NCBI GenBank assembly: GCA_002293365.1
Contig: DBDD01000215.1
Location: forward strand, 4,023 to 9,595
Length of the DNA stretch: 5,573 bases
Origin: Christensenella sp. UBA941
GTDB taxonomy: Bacteria; Bacillota; Clostridia; Christensenellales; UBA941
Direction: 5' to 3'
Shown: piece by piece, positions 1 through 5,086 of the stretch
Numbering within the stretch: position 1 is the first letter of the stretch
How the letters are laid out: every line of letters begins with the position of its first letter
The notes under the pieces: generated by a model
What the model was told of the DNA's origin: nothing
Seen by the model: only the letters and a program-made list of their open reading frames with translations
The model's database searches: none
Translations under genes and position numbers: made by a program

Positions 1-293
1 GAGATATGGTATACGACCACGCGGTCGCCCTTTTTAAAGCGCCGCAGCCCCGGGCCTTCTTCTACGATAACGCCGCAAGGCTCGTGCCCGGCGATCATCC
101 CCGGCTGATAGCCCTCCGGGCCTTTGCCGGTATGCTCGCGGTAGATACAGCGTATATCGCTGCCGCAGATCGTGGACGCCATCGTCTTCAGGAGCACCTG
201 TCCGTGGCCGGGCGTCGGGATGTCGAATTCGCGGAATTCAACCGTACTGTTACCCGGTAAAATCGCGCCTGTCATCTTTCCTTCCATTTTCAT
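1..293 (-). CDS. Zinc-dependent alcohol dehydrogenase (MDR family), N-terminal 97 residues; cut by left window edge
   Basis: The minus strand reads an open frame from an ATG at 293 to the window edge. It encodes the GroES-like catalytic domain start of a medium-chain dehydrogenase/reductase. Visible hallmarks are CGSD at residues 43-46 (C43 would be the first catalytic zinc ligand), AGHE at 68-71 (H70 and E71, second ligand region), and GDRVVV at 89-94. The structural-zinc cysteine cluster and the Rossmann domain would lie beyond position 1. Members of this family oxidise alcohols, polyols or related substrates with NAD(P)+; the substrate cannot be read from this fragment. Three in-frame ATGs compete (293, 287, 275). 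The one at 275 has GGAAGG just upstream and best matches usual family N-termini; 293 has AAAGG upstream. It lies 65 bp downstream of the aldo/keto reductase on the same strand, so the two are probably co-transcribed in the cytoplasm as one redox operon. Confidence 0.88.
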   Translation of the reverse strand, partial: MKMEGKMTGAILPGNSTVEFREFDIPTPGHGQVLLKTMASTICGSDIRCIYREHTGKGPEGYQPGMIAGHEPCGVIVEEGPGLRRFKKGDRVVVYHI

Positions 294-344
294 AGCCGCC
301 TTTCGAAAAGTTTGATGTAGATGATAATTAGTTGTAGTAACGCT

Positions 345-359
345 AGGGGCGCTGCCCCT
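345..359 (-). other. Small GC hairpin overlapping the reductase stop codon
   Basis: AGGGGC and GCCCCT form a perfect 6-bp stem with a 3-nt loop. On the minus strand the stem begins on the last base of the reductase TAA stop codon (361-359). No T-tract follows in the minus direction, so it is not a convincing intrinsic terminator. It could be a weak pause, an mRNA 3'-end stabiliser between the reductase and dehydrogenase cistrons, or a remnant of the GGGGC/GCCCC-type palindromes that are common between clostridial genes (from memory). Confidence 0.35.
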
Positions 360-1348
360 TATTCCTCATCCCATAGCGCGTGGTAATCCTTTGCGCCTTC
401 CCAAAGAAATACATGGCCCTTAACAAGCCGGTTGCCGCGCTCGAGCGTTGATATCAGCGCCATTTCTTCATCCGTAAGCGGATCCACCGTCGTCGCTAAA
501 AGATTCATATAGTAGTTTTTTTCGGTTACGGAGAACGGAATCGGCAATTGCCCGCGCTGTACGGCCCATTTTATAGCCACGACGGCGGGGTGAATCCCGT
601 GCGCGGCGGCGATTTGCTTCATCTCTGGCATCTCGATATCCGCGACGTCCTCCGGCATGATGTCCCGTTCTGGACGCTTAGGCGAGCCGATGGGCATATA
701 GCCGATGGGGAGGATGTTCTTTTCTACAATATAATCGAACAAAGCTTGCTGCTGGAAGCACGGATGCAGCTCGATTTCGCAGGCTGAAGGCTTTATAACG
801 AGAAGATGCAAAACGGCTTCAAGCTTCTTTATCGTCATATTGGATACGCCGATATGCCGTATCAGCCCTTGTGCATGCAGCCGCTCGCACTGGCGGTATG
901 TGTTTACGAATTCCGCCACGCTGAAGGGCCTTGATTCTGGATTGCGCGCGTCTACATTGCACCCGGGTGCATGGTAGTTTGGGAAGGGCCAGTGGATGAT
1001 GTACATGTCGAGATAAGAACATTGTAAGTCGGCGATACTCTTTTTACACGCCTCCTCCACGCGCTCGTGCATATCGTTCCATACCTTTGAGACGATGAAT
1101 AGCTCGCCGCGCGATACGGTTCCCTCGTCGAAAGCGGCCTTGAATACTTTTCCTATAGAGCTTTCATTGCCGTAGCAGGCGGCGCAGTCGAATAGCCGGT
1201 AGCCCGTTTTTATCGCGCCCGCGACCGCGGCGGATACCTTATCCGCGTCGAAGCGGTCGGAGCCGAACGTGCCTAGGCCGATGCAAGGGATTTCTTCTCC
1301 GTTGGGCAGTTGCTTTTTAGGTACGATTGCGGGATCGACAAAGTACAT
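359..1348 (-). CDS. Aldo/keto reductase, NAD(P)H-dependent
   Basis: This is a complete 329-residue cytoplasmic (alpha/beta)8-barrel oxidoreductase of the aldo/keto reductase superfamily, of usual family length. The N-terminal LPNGEEIPCIGLGTFG (14-29) is the classic opening. The catalytic tetrad is intact: D54 and Y59 (FDCAACYGNE), K88 (SKVW) and H119 (IIHWP). GVSN at 167-170 is the second signature. The family reduces aldehydes or ketones, including sugars, to alcohols. In the cofactor loop near residues 269-283 the usual PKS is PFS, so the lysine that typically contacts the NADPH 2'-phosphate is replaced by F272; K277 may partly compensate. The start is well supported: AGGAGGT at 1356-1362 lies 7 bases upstream. 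The gene is divergent from an AraC-type regulator and precedes a zinc dehydrogenase, which suggests paired reduction and oxidation steps on a carbonyl, sugar or polyol substrate. The substrate is not inferable. Confidence 0.95.
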   Translation of the reverse strand: MYFVDPAIVPKKQLPNGEEIPCIGLGTFGSDRFDADKVSAAVAGAIKTGYRLFDCAACYGNESSIGKVFKAAFDEGTVSRGELFIVSKVWNDMHERVEEACKKSIADLQCSYLDMYIIHWPFPNYHAPGCNVDARNPESRPFSVAEFVNTYRQCERLHAQGLIRHIGVSNMTIKKLEAVLHLLVIKPSACEIELHPCFQQQALFDYIVEKNILPIGYMPIGSPKRPERDIMPEDVADIEMPEMKQIAAAHGIHPAVVAIKWAVQRGQLPIPFSVTEKNYYMNLLATTVDPLTDEEMALISTLERGNRLVKGHVFLWEGAKDYHALWDEE

Positions 1349-1355
1349 TTTCCCG

Positions 1356-1362
1356 ACCTCCT
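1356..1362 (-). promoter_or_regulatory. Strong ribosome-binding site for the aldo/keto reductase
   Basis: The minus strand reads AGGAGGT, an almost perfect anti-16S match, with a 7-base spacer to the ATG at 1348. It fixes the reductase start and implies high translation when the operon is transcribed. Confidence 0.85.
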
Positions 1363-1367
1363 ATATG

Positions 1368-1376
1368 TGGTACAAT
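1368..1376 (+). promoter_or_regulatory. Candidate extended -10 element for the AraC-family gene
   Basis: TGG followed by TACAAT (5 of 6 consensus) forms a TGN-extended -10 on the plus strand; TTTTCC at 1348-1353 is only a weak -35. A start near 1383 would give a leader of about 205 bases containing the 80-bp inverted-repeat element, and would overlap the first bases of the opposite reductase transcript. Other promoters further downstream cannot be excluded. Confidence 0.25.
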
Positions 1377-1385
1377 AATATGTAC
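1370..1385. promoter_or_regulatory. Inverted repeat GTACA-N6-TGTAC, possible operator
   Basis: Perfect 5-bp arms flank a 6-bp AT-only centre, between the reductase -10 and its ribosome-binding site and overlapping the candidate AraC-gene -10. The position suits an operator acting on both divergent genes. AraC-type proteins usually bind direct rather than inverted repeats, so another regulator or chance is possible. Confidence 0.25.
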
Positions 1386-1402
1386 GGATTAGTATCGATT
1401 CG

Positions 1403-1431
1403 ATTATATCTCGATTTTACGCGGATAGGAA
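1403..1431 (-). promoter_or_regulatory. Candidate sigma-A promoter for the reductase-dehydrogenase operon
   Basis: The minus strand has a perfect TATAAT at 1408-1403. A weak -35 (TTCCTA, 3 of 6 consensus) lies at 1431-1426 with a 17-bp spacer. Transcription would begin near 1396, leaving a leader of about 47 bases before the ATG. A strong -10 with a poor -35 is typical of activator-dependent promoters, which fits control by the adjacent AraC-type protein. This is sequence inference only. Confidence 0.42.
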
Positions 1432-1483
1432 TAGCTTGCAAAGACATCTTTTTACGCGCGATGTCGTATTTTCGAAGGTTTGG

Positions 1484-1563
1484 TGTAGGGACGCGATATA
1501 TCGCGTCCGGGATAAATCGAAAACGATGCTTGGGTCACGGACGCCATGTATGGCGTCCCTACA
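1484..1563. repeat. 80-bp inverted-repeat element with TGTAGGGACG ends (MITE/REP-like)
   Basis: The element starts TGTAGGGACG and ends with its exact reverse complement CGTCCCTACA. The terminal 25 bases (1484-1508 against the reverse complement of 1539-1563) match at 22 positions. Each end is itself a hairpin: GGACGCG/CGCGTCC at 1489-1508 lies in a perfect 20-bp palindrome, and 1539-1558 has 9-bp arms around a GT centre. Two of the three differences between the ends are a C/G swap within one stem pair, so pairing is kept. A small ATCG-AAAA-CGAT hairpin (1516-1527) sits in the spacer. TGTAGGG...CCCTACA palindromes resemble dispersed intergenic repeats of Firmicutes and other bacteria, as I remember them; no other full copy is in this window. 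It lies in the leader of the AraC-type gene and includes the upstream ATG at 1546, which argues against that start. Confidence 0.75.
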
Positions 1564-1574
1564 GGTATCATGAA

Positions 1575-1580
1575 AGAAGG
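1575..1580 (+). promoter_or_regulatory. Ribosome-binding site that decides the AraC-family start
   Basis: AGAAGG ends 7 bases before the ATG at 1588. The upstream in-frame ATGs at 1546 and 1570 have no comparable site, and 1546 is inside the inverted-repeat element. Confidence 0.6.
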
Positions 1581-1587
1581 TTTCCGC

Positions 1588-2424
1588 ATGAAGGAACAAT
1601 ACCTGGACAACATCGTATTCCACGTTGACGGAGTCGTTTTTACGGCGCTGAACATCGTTTTCGAGCGATTCTCGCGCGTTATTCCCGAGCATAGCCATTC
1701 GGACAGGAGCTATGAAATCCACTATATACCGAACGGCTACGGGCGCGTTTTTATCGGCGGAATCGAATATAAAATCGTCCCCGGCACGCTGTATATAACG
1801 GGCCCCGGCGTCAAGCACGAACAGATGCCGTCGGATGAGGATCCGATGGCTGAATACTGCGTTTATCTGAAAATGCAGAGCCAACGCGCCGCGTCCCGGC
1901 TGGTATCGCGGTTTGAAGACCAAAAGCTATGGTTTGGTATGGATACAGAGAATATCCATGCCATCATGCGGGAATTATTCGAAGAGCTGAAAAACCGCCG
2001 TAGGGGCTATGCCGCCCAGGCCGAAGCGCTTTTACAGCAGCTAGTGGTAAATGTGATACGGAATTACGCGTCCGAAAAGGAGCTAGCCGCGTCGGCGGGT
2101 GTAAACGAGAGCCAACTGCTTATTGCCGAGGAATGTTTCCTATATGATTACAGGGAATTGACGCTGGAGCTTCTCGCGTATCGCTTGGGCCTAGGCTGCA
2201 GGCAAACGGAGCGGTTTTTGCGCAAACATTACGGCAAAACGTTCGTACAAAAGCGAACCGAATCGAAGATGGCGGCGGCGACGATATTGCTTACGCAAAG
2301 CAAAAAAAGCGTAGCAGCGATCGCGGAAGAGCTCGGCTACTCTTCTCCGGAGCATTTTTCGGCGGCGTTTAAACGCGCGCAATATATTTCGCCAAGGGCG
2401 TTTCGAAACGGGCATCGGTCGTAA
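1588..2424 (+). CDS. AraC-family transcriptional regulator with N-terminal cupin-like sensor domain
   Basis: A 278-residue DNA-binding regulator of usual AraC/XylS length. Residues about 15-95 form a cupin-like beta-barrel with H35, H37, E43 and H77 in positions typical of ligand- or metal-binding cupins (PEHSHSD, GVKHE). Residues 140-170 look like a helical linker. The C-terminal pair of helix-turn-helix motifs spans about 190-218 and 240-273; the second carries GYSSPEHFSAAFKR and SPRAFR, the AraC signature, although the glycine before the SP is a tyrosine here. The frame is open from an ATG at 1546, but that codon lies inside a repeat element. The ATG at 1588 is preferred because AGAAGG ends 7 bases upstream; 1570 is a third option. 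It is transcribed divergently from the reductase-dehydrogenase operon, its likely target. The ligand is unknown; a sugar or sugar derivative is a family-based guess. Confidence 0.93.
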   Translation: MKEQYLDNIVFHVDGVVFTALNIVFERFSRVIPEHSHSDRSYEIHYIPNGYGRVFIGGIEYKIVPGTLYITGPGVKHEQMPSDEDPMAEYCVYLKMQSQRAASRLVSRFEDQKLWFGMDTENIHAIMRELFEELKNRRRGYAAQAEALLQQLVVNVIRNYASEKELAASAGVNESQLLIAEECFLYDYRELTLELLAYRLGLGCRQTERFLRKHYGKTFVQKRTESKMAAATILLTQSKKSVAAIAEELGYSSPEHFSAAFKRAQYISPRAFRNGHRS

Positions 2425-2492
2425 TGGTTTTAAAATTCACCAAAATTTAACAATATCTTTACAGTCTGGCAATACCGTAGCGTGCCGTTTCC

Positions 2493-2521
2493 TTGCGGCG
2501 AGAAAGCGCGTTCTTTATAAT
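2493..2521 (+). promoter_or_regulatory. Candidate promoter for the M23 peptidase gene
   Basis: A perfect TATAAT at 2516-2521 is preceded by TTGCGG (3 of 6 consensus) at 2493-2498 with a 17-bp spacer, in the gap after the AraC-type gene. Transcription would start near 2528, giving a leader of about 124 bases that contains a GC-rich hairpin. An AT-rich TATATATAT tract at 2530-2538 offers a second possible -10. Confidence 0.4.
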
Positions 2522-2548
2522 AATTATTGTATATATATCGGATAACCG

Positions 2549-2560
2549 TATCCATGGATA
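2549..2560. repeat. 12-bp perfect palindrome in the M23 leader
   Basis: TATCCATGGATA is its own reverse complement and lies just before the GGGGCGGG hairpin, downstream of the candidate promoter. It could be a regulator half-site pair or part of leader RNA folding; short palindromes also arise by chance. Confidence 0.3.
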
Positions 2561-2589
2561 GGGGCGGGTTCGTATTACCTTCCCGACCC
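2561..2589 (+). other. GC-rich leader hairpin upstream of the M23 gene
   Basis: GGGGCGGG (2561-2568) pairs with CCCGACCC (2582-2589) over 8 positions with one G-A mismatch and a 13-base loop. The left arm can instead pair, as TAGGGG (2559-2564), with CCCTA plus a G-T wobble at 2608-2613. No T-tract follows, so it is not an intrinsic terminator. It may be a leader-RNA structure or a decayed copy of a TAGGG...CCCTA repeat. It does not match any riboswitch class I can recall. Confidence 0.4.
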
Positions 2590-2651
2590 AAGGATTCGAT
2601 TCCTGTCTCCCTACGTTGATAAACGCCGAATAAGACAGCAAAGGGGCGGTT

Positions 2652-4043
2652 ATGTCCAAAAGAACGAAGGCGAAGCGCAATCGAAAGCGCCCCCGCAAGC
2701 AGAGGGCGTTCTTACCATGCTTCGCTTTGCTTTTGGCGGCCGCAGCGCTCTTTTTTATATCCTCCAACAACGAAGATTTGCCGTTTTCAGCGAATATAGC
2801 CCCGCAGCCCGTTATGGCGTCTGAGGAGATTCTCGGCATGACGCCGGTGCCGGTAGTCGGATCCGATTCCGCGTTGATCAGCTTAACGCAGGAATCTATA
2901 GTTAGATTCGATTCCGCGTTGATCAGCATGCCGGAGCTCATGGACATGCCGCCGGCCACGGGCAGCCTTGCCCAGAGCATCTCCGCCACCGCCGCGCCGC
3001 TTGCGACGTCGCTTCGTACCTTTGCAGAGCCCGAGATCGAAACGCCGATACAGTCTGTCGAGGGCGATTCGGGCTATGCGGTCGTGATGATCGACAACAG
3101 GTTTATTCTCGCGACGAAAACGCCCCAAGACGCGGAGCGCGCGATAAACGCCGTCATGGATACAGCGAAAACGCCTTTGCTCGGCGGCAAGGTTCAGCGC
3201 ATAAGCTCGGCGGAAAGCGTCGATATCCTTACGCAGCGCGAGGCCCCGGCCACGGTTTATTCCTATGAGGAAGCCTTTCTGAAGCTCCTGAATGGCCCGG
3301 CTGGCACGGGTTATCTGACGCTCGTAACACAGGAGCTTATCTCCACGACGGAGGACATCGATTACAAGACGGAAACCAAGGAAGACCCCGACATGCTCAA
3401 GGGCGAGACGAAAACTATCCAGCAAGGCAAGGACGGGACGCGCAAGACGGAGTACCTCGTTACGCTTCAAGGCGGGGAAGAGACGGAGCGCGAGCTCGTC
3501 GGCGAAAAGATCGTAGAGGCGCCCACGCCCAAGATCGTCGTAAAGGGTACGAAGGTCGTCCAGAAGACGAGCTCGTCCTCGTCAAGCTCGTCGTCGTTAC
3601 GAACGTCGTCTAGCTCCTCAACGAGCGGGAAGCCGGGCCCGAACGAGGGCGAAACGGGGCCGTCCGCCTCGCCGCTTAGCTTCGCATGGCCTGTTTCCGG
3701 TAGGGTGTCGTCGTATTTCGGCATGCGCTGGGGACGTATGCACTACGGTATCGACATTCCCGGCTCCGAGGGTACGCCGCTCATGGCCTCCGAGGGCGGT
3801 ACGGTTACCTCCTATACGGGTGAACACGGCGATTACGGCTATGTCGTCGAGATCGACCACGGCAACGGCTTCCGCACGCGCTACGCGCATAACAGCCAGA
3901 ACCTCGTCGTCAGCGGGCAGCACGTGTCAAAGGGCGAGGTTATCGCGCTCATGGGCGATACGGGCAACAGCTCGACGGCGCATATCCATTTCGAGATACG
4001 CGCCGGCGGCACGCCGTATAACCCTATACAGTATTTACCGTAA
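2652..4043 (+). CDS. Membrane-anchored M23-family peptidoglycan metallopeptidase with G5 domain
   Basis: A 463-residue wall hydrolase, inferred to cut peptide cross-links of peptidoglycan outside the membrane. Order: Lys/Arg-rich cytoplasmic N-terminus (3-18); one hydrophobic segment (about 20-37) acting as anchor or uncleaved signal; a low-complexity stalk (40-135); a module at about 140-214 (VVMIDNRF...TPQDAERAIN...YSYEEAFLKLL) like that preceding G5 domains in other Firmicute wall enzymes; a G5 domain (about 222-303); a serine-rich tether (307-325); and the LytM-like M23 domain (343-461). Active-site residues are complete: zinc ligands H364, D368 and H446, plus catalytic H413 and H444 (HYGID, YAH, HIHFE). 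No LysM domain is present. The start follows AAGGGG with a 5-base gap. The stop codon overlaps the next gene's ATG. A 23-bp direct repeat (one mismatch) lies within the stalk. Roles in growth, division or sporulation cannot be distinguished. Confidence 0.93.
   Translation: MSKRTKAKRNRKRPRKQRAFLPCFALLLAAAALFFISSNNEDLPFSANIAPQPVMASEEILGMTPVPVVGSDSALISLTQESIVRFDSALISMPELMDMPPATGSLAQSISATAAPLATSLRTFAEPEIETPIQSVEGDSGYAVVMIDNRFILATKTPQDAERAINAVMDTAKTPLLGGKVQRISSAESVDILTQREAPATVYSYEEAFLKLLNGPAGTGYLTLVTQELISTTEDIDYKTETKEDPDMLKGETKTIQQGKDGTRKTEYLVTLQGGEETERELVGEKIVEAPTPKIVVKGTKVVQKTSSSSSSSSSLRTSSSSSTSGKPGPNEGETGPSASPLSFAWPVSGRVSSYFGMRWGRMHYGIDIPGSEGTPLMASEGGTVTSYTGEHGDYGYVVEIDHGNGFRTRYAHNSQNLVVSGQHVSKGEVIALMGDTGNSSTAHIHFEIRAGGTPYNPIQYLP
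2860..2927 (+). repeat. In-frame 23-bp direct repeat in the peptidase stalk
   Basis: Positions 2860-2882 and 2905-2927 are identical except for one C/T difference. The offset is 45 bp, exactly 15 codons, so both copies encode DSALIS. The intervening bases are not duplicated. It falls in the poorly conserved stalk between the membrane anchor and the folded domains, where length variation should be tolerated. Confidence 0.8.
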
Positions 4044-5065
4044 TGTGCAAGGATCCAAAATGGGTGCATCGCCAAAAACAAAGCGACGATTCGGAATCCG
4101 ACGCTTCGCCGGGCGAACGCACGCCCGCGCCCCACGCCGTAAGCATCCCCAATTCGGATATGGCCGATTTTTTTGGCTCGCGTGAGCGGACTAGGCGGAG
4201 ACCTATGGCGATGGAGCGGGGGCGGCCGGAGGAAGAAGAGGTTGAGGAAGACGAGCTGCGCTCCGCTATGGAGGATAGGCTTAAGGCGCGGTTTGGCTTA
4301 CCAAAGGGCGAATCGCCGGAAACGAGCGAAGACGACTCCTCTTCTGGCGATCAGCCTGCAGCTCCTAAGAAGCGCGAAGTGAATTTTACAAGGGGCTTCC
4401 GTCCGTCTTTTAAGAGTATCGCCGAGGGTAAGGCAAGAGCTCCCGCGCAAAAGAGAAATCCGACGACTTATAGTGTAGTATCCAAGCCGGGCCGCCAGGG
4501 GCCGCATACAATTCCTTTCGTCGCCTCCACATTGCTCGGGCATGCTATGGAGGAAAACGATTTCGACCCGGCTTTATTAGCGGGAACGCGCATGGCGCCG
4601 TCGCCGCGGGCCGCAGAAAAAAACATGCGTAAGTTCTTGGAAGCGGAAAAAGGCGTCGATGTAAGCGAACGGCAGGCGCTTAGCGCAAAATACGCGAAAA
4701 CGTACAGTAAGCAGCACGGTAAATTCATGACCGTAAAAACAACGGCTGAACGAAGAGAAGAATTTCTTAAGCTTCAAGACTTATTGCCGGATCAAACGCA
4801 GGCCATAGCGCAGGAAGCGAGCAGAGCGCAATTGGGCGGCAAGGGAGAACGCCAGAAAAACGTGGCGGGCAATATGCTAAGCGGCGATCGTACTCATCTC
4901 GACCTAAGCGGCGCGTCCGGGGTATTGAGCAGAAAGGTTATGAAGCGAGAGATTCAAATGGAGAAATTAGCCCAAACTGAAGACGGCGCTCAGCTGGAAT
5001 TATCGCAAGATACACAGGAGAGTTCACTCGACGAGCATCTCTCCGAAGATGATTTTTTGAAGTAG
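4043..5065 (+). CDS. Hydrophilic, highly charged protein of unknown function, translationally coupled to the M23 peptidase
   Basis: I do not recognise this 340-residue protein. It has no signal peptide, membrane segment or known catalytic motif. Residues 1-140 look disordered and charged, with RERTRRRP (47-54) next to the acidic run EEEEVEEDE (63-71). The middle holds a more ordered stretch, GRQGPHTIPFVASTLLGHAM (150-169). Residues about 188-262 look helical and basic to mixed, and the C-terminus is acidic (SLDEHLSEDDFLK). Its only Cys and Trp are at positions 2 and 7. The ATG overlaps the peptidase stop codon (TAATG) with no ribosome-binding site, so translation probably depends on reinitiation. 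An internal ATG at 4205 (M55) has GGCGGAG four bases upstream and could be a second or true start, but codon use upstream of it looks genuinely coding. The second half becomes more A-rich. A cytoplasmic partner or regulator of wall metabolism is one guess; a surface or toxin-like substrate is another. Confidence 0.82.
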   Translation: MCKDPKWVHRQKQSDDSESDASPGERTPAPHAVSIPNSDMADFFGSRERTRRRPMAMERGRPEEEEVEEDELRSAMEDRLKARFGLPKGESPETSEDDSSSGDQPAAPKKREVNFTRGFRPSFKSIAEGKARAPAQKRNPTTYSVVSKPGRQGPHTIPFVASTLLGHAMEENDFDPALLAGTRMAPSPRAAEKNMRKFLEAEKGVDVSERQALSAKYAKTYSKQHGKFMTVKTTAERREEFLKLQDLLPDQTQAIAQEASRAQLGGKGERQKNVAGNMLSGDRTHLDLSGASGVLSRKVMKREIQMEKLAQTEDGAQLELSQDTQESSLDEHLSEDDFLK

Positions 5066-5086
5066 CTTATAGACAATGCGCGGCGA

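Noticed and set aside
6..260. 84-residue plus-strand open frame at the left edge
   Set aside because: The opposite strand encodes clear alcohol dehydrogenase motifs (CGSD, AGHE, GDRVVV) over the same bases.
1546..1587. Longer AraC-family start at 1546 (14 extra residues)
   Set aside because: This ATG is inside the inverted-repeat element and has no ribosome-binding site; 1588 has AGAAGG at good spacing.
1417..1923. 168-residue minus-strand open frame opposite the regulator
   Set aside because: It is antisense to the clear AraC-family gene, and its product has no recognisable domain.
2425..2465. Terminator after the AraC-family gene
   Set aside because: The stretch is AT-rich with runs such as TTTTAAAATT but has no GC stem followed by a T-tract.
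2559..2613. tRNA-like stretch: TAGGGGC and CTCCCTA could be acceptor arms, and GGATTCGATTCC resembles a T-arm
   Set aside because: It is only 55 bases long, the T-stem has an A-C mismatch where G53-C61 is nearly invariant, and no D- or anticodon arm can be drawn.
2528..2651. c-di-AMP (ydaO-type) riboswitch, often found before wall hydrolases
   Set aside because: The leader is short and shows none of the conserved blocks of that class that I can recall; only a simple hairpin is visible.
2883..3470. 195-residue minus-strand open frame opposite the M23 peptidase
   Set aside because: It is a shadow of the well-supported peptidase frame; Arg-rich composition is typical of antisense reading of GC-rich codons.
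3565..3630. CRISPR- or microsatellite-like repeat at the GTCGTC/AGCTCG tract
   Set aside because: It is the in-frame serine-rich linker of the peptidase; there are no spacers or regular repeat units.
3820..4185. 121-residue plus-strand open frame spanning the M23/unknown gene junction
   Set aside because: It overlaps the M23 active-site region in another frame and is a Ser/Thr/Arg-rich shadow product.
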